A stretch of 64,000 nt of DNA, from assembly GCA_020161355.1 (NCBI GenBank), contig JAIUOF010000006.1, forward strand, positions 62,001 through 126,000. Reading direction: 5' to 3'. A program made the translations under genes and the position numbers. The stretch comes from Bacteroidota bacterium. Lineage in GTDB: Bacteria > Bacteroidota > Bacteroidia > Cytophagales > Spirosomataceae. Under the pieces are notes generated by a model. The model was not told where the DNA came from. It made no database searches and was given only the letters and a program-made list of their open reading frames with translations. Of this stretch, positions 7,424 through 17,282 are shown piece by piece (position 1 is the first letter of the stretch; every line of letters starts with the position of its first letter).

Positions 7424-10081
7424 TCAAAGCACAGTCAATTTTGAAATGATTCCTTTGCTGGTGGTTTTATTTTTCACTCCGGGTTGTCCACCGCCAATCG
7501 AAATCATCAAATCGCCTGAGGGCTGTATTTCTTCTCCCATTTCAGAAATTATTGATAAATCCTGAGCCGTCAATTCCATTTTAAGAACTTTGGTCTCGCC
7601 AGGTTGTAAACTTACTCTCTGGAATCCTTTCAAGGCACGAATCGGAGCCTTTACATTTGTGTTTTTATGCGAAACATACAATTGCACTACTTCTTCTCCG
7701 GACATTTTACCGGTATTTTTCACACTCACTTCAACGGTTACAGGCATACCTTTAGTAATTGTTTTGGGTAAAACCAAATTACTGTATTTGAAAGTAGTAT
7801 AACTCAAACCAAAACCGAAGGGGTACAATGCCTGCCCTTTAAAATATCTGTAGGTACGGTTTTCCATAGAATAATCCATAAAGTCAGGCAAATCGGAATC
7901 TGACTTGTAAAAGGTTACAGGCAATCTACCAGAAGGATTATAGTCACCAAAAAGAATATCTGCCACCGCAGTGCCAGCACTTTCACCTCCATACCAGGCA
8001 TTTAAGATTGCTGAAGCATTTTCCTCTTCCCAGGGGATAGCAACCGCCGAGCCACTCATCATGACAAAAACCAAGGGTTTACCTGTATTTTTCAGGCTTT
8101 TCATAAGGTCTGTCTGAACCTTTGGCAACATAATACTGGTACGGTCACCTCCGTTGAAACCGGGGAGATTTACGGGCATCTCCTCACCTTCCAATGCCGG
8201 AGATATCCCCCCCACAAAAATTATCGCATCAGCATCTTTTACTTTTTCATTAAGTTGAACCAGATTGGTTTTTTCATAATTTCCTGCAAAAAACTTAATC
8301 AAAGAGTTTCCTTCCAGTTGTTTAAACTCCACGATGATTTCATACTTCCTGCCTTTTACCACAGGCAACTTAATGTGTCTGGCACCCCAGCGGTTTCTTT
8401 CCCAGGCATTGATTACCACTTTACGGTCAATCATAACCCGATAATAATCATCCCCCTGAGCTTCAAAATTAAGGGTATCGGTATTTTCTGCAACAAAATA
8501 GGTAACATATCGGGCAGAAAAATAATCCTTATTGACACCTTCTCCAGGACTTTTTCCATCTGTCCAGTAATTGTTAATTCCTTCCTCTCTCCGACTGATA
8601 ATTGGCGTTCCCCCCAATGAATCATTGTTGTAATATTCGGCCAAAACCCCCTTTTGATTGTCATACATAAAATTTAGCCTTGCATTAGGAATAAAAAGGG
8701 TATCATTGGTATAATTAATGGCCTTGTCAAACACTACTTCGACGTTTGGACCAAGTTTGTTTTTTATACCCTCCAAAACCGTGGTTAATTTTGAAGGCAG
8801 ACCATTATAGTTACCCAATATAGCAATTCCATTGTCAGCATTAGGACCCAGAACAGCCACTTTTTTGATCGTTTTTTTGAGCGGCAAGGTATTTTTTGCA
8901 TTTTTCAAAAGTACCATTGATTGCCGGGCAAGCTCAAGCGAAAGTGCTTTATGTTCAGGCAATTCAAGTGCCGTTTCAGGGATTTTAGAATAAGGAACCA
9001 CCTCCGGGCTATCAAACATCCCTAGTCTGTATCGGGTTCTGAACAAATGTTTTACCGATTCATCAATTTGTTTTTCAGAAATAATTCCTGATTTCACACC
9101 GTCCACCAAAGAATGAAACGCATTGTTGCCACATTCGAGATCAGTTCCATGAATCACTGCATCCACTGCTGCTGCGGTAGCATCTTTATGGGTTTTGTGA
9201 AAACGGAAAAAATCTTCAATGCCCCAGCAATCACTGGTGACATATCCATTAAATTTCCATTGATTTTTCAGAATATCGGTCATAAGCTGGTCATTGCCAC
9301 AACATGGCTGATTGTCAACTCTGTTATAGGCACACATTACACCTTCTACTTTTGACTTGGTTACCAATTCTTTAAATGCCGGCAAATAAGTATCCCAGAG
9401 ATCGTATTTTGATGGATAAAAATTGTCCACATGTCTGCTTGGTTCAGGTCCCGAATGCACAGCAAAATGCTTGGCACAAGCCGCAGCGAGCAGATAGTCG
9501 GGGTTGTCACCCTGTAATCCCGCCACAATAGCACTTCCGATAGTTTTGGTCAGTAAGGGATCTTCTCCATAGGTTTCCTGTCCTCTTCCCCACCGGGGAT
9601 CGCGGAATATGTTAATATTGGGTGTCCAGAAAGTTAAGCCCGAATACCTTTGATTGTTTCTGCCTTCCCGGAGCGACCTGTAATACACCGCACGTGCCTC
9701 TACACCCGAATAATTGCCCATTTTTTTGATCCCGGGAGCATTCCAGGTGGCTGCCATGGCGATAGCCTGAGGATAAACCGTAACACTGTAAGGAGTCCTT
9801 GCCACACCATGGAGGGTTTCTGACCACCAGTCATAGGCCGGAATACCCAACCTTGGCAATGCGGGTGCTGAGTGTATCATTTGTCTCACTTTTTCATCGA
9901 GTGTCAAGCGGCTAACCAGGTCTTCGATTCTTTGCTCACGGGGGAGTTTGGAATCCCACATAGGAAAGGATTTATAATCTTGTGCAACAGAAACAGTAGA
10001 ATAAAAAACAGTTATAAATAAAAAGTAAAACGCTTTTTGTTTAAGGATGAGATGGTAAATTCCTGAAAATGGAGTCTTCAT
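7424..10081 (-). CDS. GH3 beta-glycosidase (beta-xylosidase/glucosidase type) with inserted PA14 domain
   Basis: 885 residues. The N-terminus has a signal peptide ending near SVAQ. The GH3 N-terminal barrel (about 45-370) has DEKVRQM, the WWSETLHGVAR motif typical of xylosidase-like GH3 enzymes, and the nucleophile Asp in YVTSDCWG (about D284). The GH3 C-terminal domain is interrupted by a PA14 domain (about 470-605: GVLAEYYNN...DDYYRVMIDRK...), then resumes (FVGGISPALEGEEM) and ends in a fibronectin type III-like domain (EEVVQLYVSH). PA14 inserts bind sugars in related beta-glucosidases. It removes terminal beta-linked xylose or glucose in the periplasm. It may act with the GH2 enzyme here and the GH9 enzyme at 15.3 kb. 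Xylose versus glucose cannot be settled by reading. Confidence 0.92.
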   Translation of the reverse strand: MKTPFSGIYHLILKQKAFYFLFITVFYSTVSVAQDYKSFPMWDSKLPREQRIEDLVSRLTLDEKVRQMIHSAPALPRLGIPAYDWWSETLHGVARTPYSVTVYPQAIAMAATWNAPGIKKMGNYSGVEARAVYYRSLREGRNNQRYSGLTFWTPNINIFRDPRWGRGQETYGEDPLLTKTIGSAIVAGLQGDNPDYLLAAACAKHFAVHSGPEPSRHVDNFYPSKYDLWDTYLPAFKELVTKSKVEGVMCAYNRVDNQPCCGNDQLMTDILKNQWKFNGYVTSDCWGIEDFFRFHKTHKDATAAAVDAVIHGTDLECGNNAFHSLVDGVKSGIISEKQIDESVKHLFRTRYRLGMFDSPEVVPYSKIPETALELPEHKALSLELARQSMVLLKNAKNTLPLKKTIKKVAVLGPNADNGIAILGNYNGLPSKLTTVLEGIKNKLGPNVEVVFDKAINYTNDTLFIPNARLNFMYDNQKGVLAEYYNNDSLGGTPIISRREEGINNYWTDGKSPGEGVNKDYFSARYVTYFVAENTDTLNFEAQGDDYYRVMIDRKVVINAWERNRWGARHIKLPVVKGRKYEIIVEFKQLEGNSLIKFFAGNYEKTNLVQLNEKVKDADAIIFVGGISPALEGEEMPVNLPGFNGGDRTSIMLPKVQTDLMKSLKNTGKPLVFVMMSGSAVAIPWEEENASAILNAWYGGESAGTAVADILFGDYNPSGRLPVTFYKSDSDLPDFMDYSMENRTYRYFKGQALYPFGFGLSYTTFKYSNLVLPKTITKGMPVTVEVSVKNTGKMSGEEVVQLYVSHKNTNVKAPIRALKGFQRVSLQPGETKVLKMELTAQDLSIISEMGEEIQPSGDLMISIGGGQPGVKNKTTSKGIISKLTVL

Positions 10082-10530
10082 TTTGGAAAAATATTTATAT
10101 TTTAGAATAAATGATTACCATTACACGGGGCAACAGTACAAGTATCCAAAATTAACCATAAATACTGCAGGATTCAGGAAAAAACACCATTTTTTTAGTC
10201 TTGCTTTTTGTCTGGATTTCTTTTAAAAATTTCAATTTGGGAATTGAAACAAGCGTCAGTTTTTGCAAAAGACTGAAAATAGCTAAGTTATATGATATAT
10301 AAAACTTATTTTTTCGAAATTAAAAGTCAAAATATCAGCTTAAATTCCAGATAATTTAGGTATAAAAGACATCAAAATTCTCCAATAAAATTATTATTAA
10401 CATTTCTAATCAAGATATTACCTTTGGGTATATTTATTGCTAATTTTATTCTGATATTACTTCAAAGTTCAGTATCATTCAAAATTCCTATTTTTAAGTT
10501 CGGATTTTGATTCAAACGGAAAACTAGTCA
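10082..10530. other. gene-free stretch between divergent genes
   Basis: 449 AT-rich bases between the GH3 gene (minus) and a membrane protein gene (plus). The only element seen is TACCTTTG at 10419-10426, which fits the Bacteroidota -7 consensus TAnnTTTG; no good TTTG box lies 20 bases upstream, so it is only a weak promoter candidate. No open frame or repeat was recognised. Confidence 0.4.
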
Positions 10531-11205
10531 TTGAAAAAAGCCATCTACATAATATTTGGAATATTAGTTATTGCCGACATCCTATTTGAATTTTTCAAAA
10601 TAGGAGTACCCCATTTTTTGGTAAAAAATTTCATCCCCTTTTTCCTGATCATGATATTGACTTATTATCGTGAGCTAAAATTTACCAAAAGCGACTATTG
10701 GGTCATTTTATCCTATATTTTGTTGCTGGCTGGCTTGAATCTGGGTTATTATTTTTTCAAAGAAAAGTATTATTTGCCATTAGTAATGGTAGTTTATTTT
10801 CTGGAGATACAACTTCAGATCAAAGTCTTGAAAAATTATTCCAACGTAATTCTTTCCTCGTTCAAACAAGATTTTCTTAAACTACTGATAATCTTAACCT
10901 TAGGCTTGTTTATTATCGTTTTGATTTTTCCGGAATTATCATTTATTAACCAGGCATTGTTGTTTGCGACTATCCTTCAACATGCATTTTTTATTTCTAT
11001 CGTTTTTCAAAACAAAAGATTTAGTAAGGAAATTTCGATAAGTTTGTGGCTTTTGATTTTATCCGATTTATACTCTTTAGGGCATTTGCTATTTTTCAGA
11101 AACCCCTTTGACTATGCTTTGACAATGGTTCCTGTTTACTTTTCAAAATTCTTCTTTCTGATTGGCTATCTTAAGCTTAAAAAACTGATAACCAACGAAA
11201 AATAA
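10531..11205 (+). CDS. integral membrane protein, paralogue of the next gene
   Basis: 224 residues, almost entirely hydrophobic, with about seven or eight predicted helices. The start is TTG; it is supported because the N-terminus aligns with the paralogue downstream (MKKAIYIIFGILVIADILFEFF against NKNNTIIFFMLVAADLFFQFF). Size and topology are like YhhN/TMEM86 (lysoplasmalogenase-like) proteins, including a conserved central Y-F-E-I-Q element, but the diagnostic residues were not confirmed, so this is only a suggestion. It is followed at 137 bases by its paralogue, which has its own promoter-like box. Its function is unknown. Confidence 0.75.
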   Translation: MKKAIYIIFGILVIADILFEFFKIGVPHFLVKNFIPFFLIMILTYYRELKFTKSDYWVILSYILLLAGLNLGYYFFKEKYYLPLVMVVYFLEIQLQIKVLKNYSNVILSSFKQDFLKLLIILTLGLFIIVLIFPELSFINQALLFATILQHAFFISIVFQNKRFSKEISISLWLLILSDLYSLGHLLFFRNPFDYALTMVPVYFSKFFFLIGYLKLKKLITNEK

Positions 11206-11301
11206 ATTATTCCTTTGTTTATTTTTTGATTATCCTTTGAAATTGAAAATAAAAAATTGCTACAAAAGCCCGAAATATCCTGAATAATCAATCAAAATTT
11301 A

Positions 11302-11309
11302 TATTTTTG
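11302..11309 (+). promoter_or_regulatory. possible -7 promoter box (TATTTTTG)
   Basis: TATTTTTG fits the Bacteroidota -7 consensus TAnnTTTG and lies 33 bases before the TTG start of the second membrane gene. No clear TTTG -33 box is seen at the right distance. Confidence 0.35.
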
Positions 11310-11342
11310 GCCTGACTCATCATCAAAACATTACAATAGCCA

Positions 11343-12002
11343 TTGAATAAAAACAATACCATAATATTCTTCATGCTCGTTGCGGCCGACCTTTTCTTTC
11401 AATTCTTTGGATTCAATATTCTACTTTTAATAGCCAAAAATAGCATTCCGGTTTTCCTGATTTATACCTTAATCAAGTCTAAAAACCATACTTTCGATTT
11501 TTCTGACAGGCTTTTATTAGTTGCATTTATACTTTTAATAGCCGGACTAAACTTTAGTTATTTCTTTTATGAAAAATCTATTTATTTACCGGGAATAACC
11601 ATTATTTATTTTTTCGAAATACAAATCCATATCTATTTGGTTTTAAGTATTTTAAAAAAACAGAAAAATCAGGAAACAAAGATTCTGACTAAAACCTTTA
11701 TTATCTTTTCGCTGGGTTTATTTTTTATAATTGTGTTCTTCCCGCTTTTTTCGTTCCCGGTTCAGATTTTGTTTTTTATCAGGGTCTTTCAATATGCCTA
11801 TTTTATTTCAATCGTATTTGGGAATAAACGTGTAAATACGCACATCTCACTGAGTCTTTGGTTCATCATTCAGTCCAACATTTCGCTTCTGGTTGATATG
11901 GTGATTTGGCATTATAATTTTGAATATGCTTTCATAATGCTGTTTTTTTATACCTCTAAATATTTTTACTTGAGTGGTTATTTGAAAATGAGAGAAATAT
12001 AA
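11343..12002 (+). CDS. integral membrane protein, second paralogue
   Basis: 219 residues, about seven or eight hydrophobic helices, homologous along its length to the gene before it. Shared elements include LAGLNLGYYFF / IAGLNFSYFFY, VVYFLEIQLQI / IIYFFEIQIHI, the AYFISIVFGNKR / AFFISIVFQNKR loop, and a C-terminal FYTSKYFYLSGYLK / VYFSKFFFLIGYLK. The start is again TTG (MNKNNTIIF); the next in-frame ATG would remove half of the first helix. A YhhN-like (lysoplasmalogenase) identity is possible but unproven. The gene ends 58 bases before the M48 peptidase gene, so cotranscription is possible. Confidence 0.75.
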   Translation: MNKNNTIIFFMLVAADLFFQFFGFNILLLIAKNSIPVFLIYTLIKSKNHTFDFSDRLLLVAFILLIAGLNFSYFFYEKSIYLPGITIIYFFEIQIHIYLVLSILKKQKNQETKILTKTFIIFSLGLFFIIVFFPLFSFPVQILFFIRVFQYAYFISIVFGNKRVNTHISLSLWFIIQSNISLLVDMVIWHYNFEYAFIMLFFYTSKYFYLSGYLKMREI

Positions 12003-12060
12003 TCTGTTTTTTATCAGAGATTAAACCATATTCTGGCAAAGATTTTGCGAATAACTTTAC

Positions 12061-13488
12061 ATGAATGCTACCAAACACATTTTTATTATCTCCCTCTTTT
12101 TTATTTGCTATCTGCAGACCACGGGACAAAGCATAAATGACTTTTCTCCAATGGAAAATAAAACACTATTAAGTTTAGAGAAGCAAAAAAGAATTGAAAA
12201 AAAATACGAATTAAGCCAACAGAATTTATCCCCAAATAAAAAAACCAAAGCAGATAATTTATTTGAAAAAAGAAAAAACAATATTATAACCGATCTAAAA
12301 GAAGAAAAATTAGTTCTCGGTACTCCATACAATGCTATTTTGGAAAAAGTATTTGAAAGGATAAAACAAAAAAACTCTGAATACGATTTTTCAAATATTG
12401 ATATTATTTTGGGCAAAAGTAGTATCCCAAATGCCTACTCTATCGGTGAAGGTACTATAGTTGTAAATGTTGGCTTACTTGCTTTTCTTGAAAACGAAAG
12501 CCAGCTTGCATTTGTAATTTGTCACGAAATAGCACATTATTTCCTTAATCATGGTGATATTGAACTTTTGAAACTTACAAATGAACTTAATGAATTGAGG
12601 ACAGGGCTTAAAGAAGTCAATTCTGCTTCATTCAAAAAGAATCAACAAAGAATCAATATCATTTTGAATTATCATTACCGCAAAATGAGTCAATCAAGGC
12701 AAAATGAATTTTCTGCAGACTCTTTGGGCTACATTTTGCTCGATCACACTGATTTTAACCATTTTGCTTCAAAAAATTGCTTGATAAATTTGCAAAGAAT
12801 CGAATCATGGGACTCAACTATCACGCTTAATTTTCACAAGGTCTTCGATTCTAATCAGTTTAAATTCAATGATAATTTGCTAAAAAAAAATATTACTGGT
12901 TTTGGATTTAAGACTAAAATGGATGACAAAACCAATACAGACAGTTTGAGTTCACATCCCGATTTTGATTTAAGGATCAAAAAGCTAGAAAAAGACTTTT
13001 TATTTGCAAAAAATATTTCTACTAGAGAAAAAAATGAAGATTTCTTGGAGGATCTCAATGAAAAAGTAGAATTTGAAGTAATTGATATTTTGTTTAAAAA
13101 TAAAGACTTTCCGGCTTCAATAAATAATACCTTAAAACTTTTAAATAAATATCCTGAGAATGTTTACCTTAATAAAATTTTGATTCAGACATTGGCATAC
13201 ATTTACAGTGATAAGGTTAATCATGAATTTAACGATGATCTTGGCAAGTATTACTCGAAAAAAGACCCCAATTTAGAAGCCATTATAAACCTACTCAAAA
13301 ATGCAAATTTGATCGATTTGATTAACATGATGGACTCATTTATCCAAAGAGATTTTGAAAAATCACCAAATAGAGAAGACAAACTTCTTGGGATGTACCT
13401 TTTGAGCAATATGACCAAAAACGGTACAGAAATAGAATTCTGGAAAACAAAGCTCATCGAAAAATTTCCACAATATAAAACCTATTAA
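12061..13488 (+). CDS. secreted M48 family metallopeptidase
   Basis: 475 residues. The signal peptide ends near YLQTTGQS. The zinc motif HEIAH is at about residues 155-159 (H155, E156, H159), and the third ligand is E216 in RQNEFSAD, as in Ste24/HtpX/BepA-type M48 enzymes. A Lys-rich, probably helical stretch precedes the catalytic domain. The last 150 residues are helical and TPR-like (FKNKDFPASINNTLKLLNKYPENVYLNKIL), giving the BepA-like peptidase-plus-TPR plan. BepA acts in outer-membrane protein quality control; here the role is inferred. The gene precedes an unknown secreted protein by 5 bases, so the two are almost certainly cotranscribed. Confidence 0.88.
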   Translation: MNATKHIFIISLFFICYLQTTGQSINDFSPMENKTLLSLEKQKRIEKKYELSQQNLSPNKKTKADNLFEKRKNNIITDLKEEKLVLGTPYNAILEKVFERIKQKNSEYDFSNIDIILGKSSIPNAYSIGEGTIVVNVGLLAFLENESQLAFVICHEIAHYFLNHGDIELLKLTNELNELRTGLKEVNSASFKKNQQRINIILNYHYRKMSQSRQNEFSADSLGYILLDHTDFNHFASKNCLINLQRIESWDSTITLNFHKVFDSNQFKFNDNLLKKNITGFGFKTKMDDKTNTDSLSSHPDFDLRIKKLEKDFLFAKNISTREKNEDFLEDLNEKVEFEVIDILFKNKDFPASINNTLKLLNKYPENVYLNKILIQTLAYIYSDKVNHEFNDDLGKYYSKKDPNLEAIINLLKNANLIDLINMMDSFIQRDFEKSPNREDKLLGMYLLSNMTKNGTEIEFWKTKLIEKFPQYKTY

Positions 13489-13493
13489 AATTT

Positions 13494-15053
13494 ATGAAAA
13501 AGCTCGCAACTATAGTATTAATACTTGTCTTCACCACATCTTATTCGCAGGACGTTAATATCACAGATTTTCAAATTTCCGAAAATCGAAAAGTTGGTGA
13601 AATTTTCCATGATCACATTCCTTTTGGGTATTATTCGATTACCAACAAAGACAAAGTAAATGAAAAGCAATCGCTTTTCAACCTAAAAGTATTTGATAAT
13701 GAGAATATTGAGGTTTCATCTATTGATTTTATTGAAGGAAATAAGACAAAAATATTAGAAGCTGTATTTACAGGCGAAAGCTTAATTTTTAAAATTCGGA
13801 GAACTTCAGTTTTCCAAAATGAAATTGTTTTTTATGAGCTTGACCTCAACCACAATTTCAAGAAAATAGAAGGTTATCATTCTTCCGAAAAAGTTAACAA
13901 AACTTACGGTTTATACAGTGGTTTGGAAACACTTCAGGGAAGCCTTTTTAATATTAATGATGGATTTCTTAATTATTATATGTCCAGGGAAGAATCCAGA
14001 ACTTTCCAGATTGATTATTGTAATTTGAAAAGTACTACCAGATGGACCTATAAACCGCAGGTTGATGAAAAAACCTACAAGATTTTAAATTTTCTTTCAA
14101 AAAATGATTCATTAGTTGTCTCTTTATTATCGGCCTATCCTGGTACTACTTATGATGTAATCCCACAATACGAAATGGAAGCCTTTCATAACAGGAAAAT
14201 AAAACAGTACTTAATAATAAATTCAATATCAGACGGTAAGCAAATCTCCACGGTTCCATTGTTTGATGATACTTATGATTTCAAAGTTTTCAATTGCCAA
14301 TTTAACGGGAAAAAACAGATAATGGTCTCAGGTTTATTTTTTGGGAATGAGGGAGGCATAGTTAATTCTGAAGCACAAGGTGCAATTAAATTAGTTTTTT
14401 CTCCACATGGCGACTTAATTTCCAAAAATCTATTAAGCTTTTCTTCAATTTTTGAAAGTAATTTCCCAATAAGTCAATATTCGGGTTTAGAGGATATAGG
14501 AGATTTATATATCCACAATACTTTTACAAAAGCCGACGGAAAATTAGTATTAGTAGCTGAAAATATTTTAAGAACTTTTGAACAAAAGAGCCGGTTTAAA
14601 CTTCAGGATGTTTATTTAGGTCCTATTTCCAAAGACCTGTTTCTATTTGAAATTGATAGTAAATTTGAAAAATCAAAAATATATTATATTGAAAAATACC
14701 CGGTTGAACTTGACCGACCAAGAGGTGTTATTTCCCTAAACAGTGCGAAAGAAAAATTAGCAAGCTATTTCAAATATACCCGGCAGTTTGATTATATCGG
14801 AACCATTATAAGCCCTGATTATCAGTCTTACCAAGTACTTTACAATAATAAAAACAAATATGAAAAAGTACCTGAAAAATTTATTATGTGCTTTGCCAAC
14901 ATTGAGGGAAAAATTGCAAACGACGAATATTGGTTAAATGAAGAAAAAGTAACTCATAAACTTTTAAGTTTCAATTTCGGCAAAATCACCATAATCGTTA
15001 CTAATAAAAAAACTAAGCTTGGTGAAATCATCCAAAAAAAGTTTAATTTTTAA
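13494..15053 (+). CDS. secreted protein of unknown function, cotranscribed with the M48 peptidase
   Basis: 519 residues with a clear signal peptide (MKKLATIVLILVFTTSYSQ). The rest is rich in beta-strand-forming alternations and aromatic residues (e.g. GVISLNSAKEKLASYFKYTRQFDY) with no recognised catalytic motif. Only two Cys are obvious in the mature part (CQFNGK, MCFANIE). It begins 5 bases after the peptidase stop codon, which suggests a partner or substrate of that peptidase. A beta-propeller-like fold is possible but not shown. No family was recognised. Confidence 0.75.
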   Translation: MKKLATIVLILVFTTSYSQDVNITDFQISENRKVGEIFHDHIPFGYYSITNKDKVNEKQSLFNLKVFDNENIEVSSIDFIEGNKTKILEAVFTGESLIFKIRRTSVFQNEIVFYELDLNHNFKKIEGYHSSEKVNKTYGLYSGLETLQGSLFNINDGFLNYYMSREESRTFQIDYCNLKSTTRWTYKPQVDEKTYKILNFLSKNDSLVVSLLSAYPGTTYDVIPQYEMEAFHNRKIKQYLIINSISDGKQISTVPLFDDTYDFKVFNCQFNGKKQIMVSGLFFGNEGGIVNSEAQGAIKLVFSPHGDLISKNLLSFSSIFESNFPISQYSGLEDIGDLYIHNTFTKADGKLVLVAENILRTFEQKSRFKLQDVYLGPISKDLFLFEIDSKFEKSKIYYIEKYPVELDRPRGVISLNSAKEKLASYFKYTRQFDYIGTIISPDYQSYQVLYNNKNKYEKVPEKFIMCFANIEGKIANDEYWLNEEKVTHKLLSFNFGKITIIVTNKKTKLGEIIQKKFNF

Positions 15054-15349
15054 TAATTCAAACCAAGATTTTTAGGGGAAATTATTTATTTAACATAAAA
15101 AAACTAGGCAGAAAACACAGTTTTTGATTTTGTTAAAATTGAAATACCATCAGAACTTAAAAAAATAAAAGCTTTTTTTTATTAATCGCTTTAAAAAAAT
15201 CTTATTAAAAAAATGTCTTGTTTTTACCTCAAAAATAGGGTTATTTTATAATGAAATTGTACCTAAAGACAAAAACAAAATCAAATATTAGACCATCGAA
15301 ATTGTTTTTGTTATAAAGTACTGAAAACCAAAATCATTTATTTTCAACC

Positions 15350-17083
15350 ATGTCAAAAATACTATCACTGGCCGGCATATTGGCTCTCAATACCACTATG
15401 CTCTGTGCCCAAAGTCCTGATGCCATCCGGCTTAACCAGATCGGATTTTACCCCAAAGCCATCAAACATGCCGTTGTAATCGGTAAAGATGCCACCAAAT
15501 TTTATGTTGTAGGCAACACATCAAAAGATACGGTGTTTACAGGCAATCTTGCGGTACCATTAAAAAGTCCTTTTTCAGAAAAGTACAGTCAACTGACCGA
15601 TTTTTCTTCTTTTCAAAAAGCCGGGAAATATTTCATATATGTACCAGGTGTCGGACAGTCTTTTCCGTTTGAAATAAAGGACAATATCCATGAAGAAGTG
15701 CTTAAGGGAGCCATAAAAAGCTATTATTTTCAGCGTCACTCCATAGCATTGACCGAAAAATATGCCGGAAAATGGGCCAGAAAAGCCGGACACCCGGACG
15801 ACAAAGTGCTTATACATGCCTCAGCGGTGAGTGCAAACCGCCCCGAAGGTACCTTAATTTCAGCACCCAAAGGCTGGTACGATGCCGGTGACTACAACAA
15901 ATACATCGTAAATTCGGGAATCACTATGAATACTTTATTGTCAGCATTGGAAGATTATCCCAATCTGGCCCAAAAACTGAATTTAAATATACCGGAAAGT
16001 GGCAATAAGCTCCCCGATTTGGCCGATGAAATCCTTTGGAACCTCAGATGGATGCTGGCTATGCAGGATCCGGGCGACGGTGGGGTATATCACAAACTCA
16101 CCAATGCCGATTTTGATGGCATGGAGATGCCTTCAGAAACAATCAAACCACGATATGTGGTACAAAAAAGCACTTCCGCCACCCTGGACTTCGCTGCTGT
16201 GATGGCCCAATCAGCAAGGATTTTGCCAAAATATAAACTCAACAAGCTGGCAGACTCATGCAAAATAGCAGCAGAAAATGCCTGGAAATGGGCCGAAGCC
16301 AACCCTGCGGTATTCTATCAACAGGAAAAAATGAACAAGACATTTAAACCTGCCATAACTACCGGAGCCTATGGCGATGGACGCTTTGACGACGAATGGT
16401 ATTGGGCTGCAGCCGAACTGTATGTGCTCACCAAAGGTGCTAAATATCTGGAATCAGTGGAAAAATACTTTCCCAAAAGCTTACCGATACCTTCCTGGAA
16501 CCAAACCTTTGCCCTGGGACATTATGCACTTCTAAATCAAACCAAACAGCCTGCTGCTGCAAGTTCAATAGTTGCTAAATGTAAACAGCAGATTTTAGAT
16601 GAAGCAGAAAAACTCATAGAAAACCCTGAGAAGCAATTTTACCACACAGTTTTTGGTAACACGGCACGAGATTATATGTGGGGAAGCAACTCTCACAATG
16701 CCAACCAGGGGATTTTACTGTTAAAGGCCTATCTTATTGCACCTAAACAAGCTTATCTGGATGCCGCTCTCGAAAATCTGGATTATATTTTGGGACGAAA
16801 CGGCACCGGATATAGTTTTGTGACGGGTTTCGGCAGCAAACAAGTCATGCACCCGCATCACAGGCCATCCGAGGCTGATGGCATCGTGGAACCTATACCG
16901 GGGCTATTGTCAGGTGGCCCCAACCCGGGTCAGCAGGATCACTGTCAATATGCCTCTTCGGTACCTGACGAGTCATTTGTGGATGATGTGTGCTCCTACG
17001 CTTCCAACGAAATCGCCATCAACTGGAACGCTCCGCTGGTGTATTTGCTGATGGGAGTAGAGAGTTTTCAGAAATCAAAATAG
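15350..17083 (+). CDS. GH9 cellulase (endoglucanase) with N-terminal Ig-like domain
   Basis: 577 residues. The signal peptide ends near MLCAQ. The cellulase N-terminal Ig-like domain (about 22-110: IRLNQIGFYPKAIKHAVV) is followed by the (alpha/alpha)6 GH9 domain. GWYDAGDYNKYI carries the catalytic base pair (about D178 and D181). DYMWGSNSHNANQG and HPHHRPS are the usual substrate-cleft motifs. DVCSYASNEIAINWNAPLVYLL holds the general acid (about E554). It cleaves beta-1,4-glucans. No T9SS-type C-terminal domain or lipobox is visible, so a periplasmic location is likeliest. It stands alone, preceded by 296 bases of non-coding DNA. It fits the glucan/mannan-degrading set at 2.5-10 kb. Confidence 0.95.
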   Translation: MSKILSLAGILALNTTMLCAQSPDAIRLNQIGFYPKAIKHAVVIGKDATKFYVVGNTSKDTVFTGNLAVPLKSPFSEKYSQLTDFSSFQKAGKYFIYVPGVGQSFPFEIKDNIHEEVLKGAIKSYYFQRHSIALTEKYAGKWARKAGHPDDKVLIHASAVSANRPEGTLISAPKGWYDAGDYNKYIVNSGITMNTLLSALEDYPNLAQKLNLNIPESGNKLPDLADEILWNLRWMLAMQDPGDGGVYHKLTNADFDGMEMPSETIKPRYVVQKSTSATLDFAAVMAQSARILPKYKLNKLADSCKIAAENAWKWAEANPAVFYQQEKMNKTFKPAITTGAYGDGRFDDEWYWAAAELYVLTKGAKYLESVEKYFPKSLPIPSWNQTFALGHYALLNQTKQPAAASSIVAKCKQQILDEAEKLIENPEKQFYHTVFGNTARDYMWGSNSHNANQGILLLKAYLIAPKQAYLDAALENLDYILGRNGTGYSFVTGFGSKQVMHPHHRPSEADGIVEPIPGLLSGGPNPGQQDHCQYASSVPDESFVDDVCSYASNEIAINWNAPLVYLLMGVESFQKSK

Positions 17084-17282
17084 ATCTTTAATCTAATAGT
17101 TTCTTTACTATTAAATAAATGTACAAAAAAACAAACTAAGATTATTTATCGAATTTGATCAAACCAAAAAAAAATCTCTTGATTCCGGATTTTATCAATC
17201 TTTTAGAATTGTCATAAAATAAAAAACTTTTCATTTATTGTGTAAAGCAAAATAATTAAATCACTTTTACTTTAAACTAATA

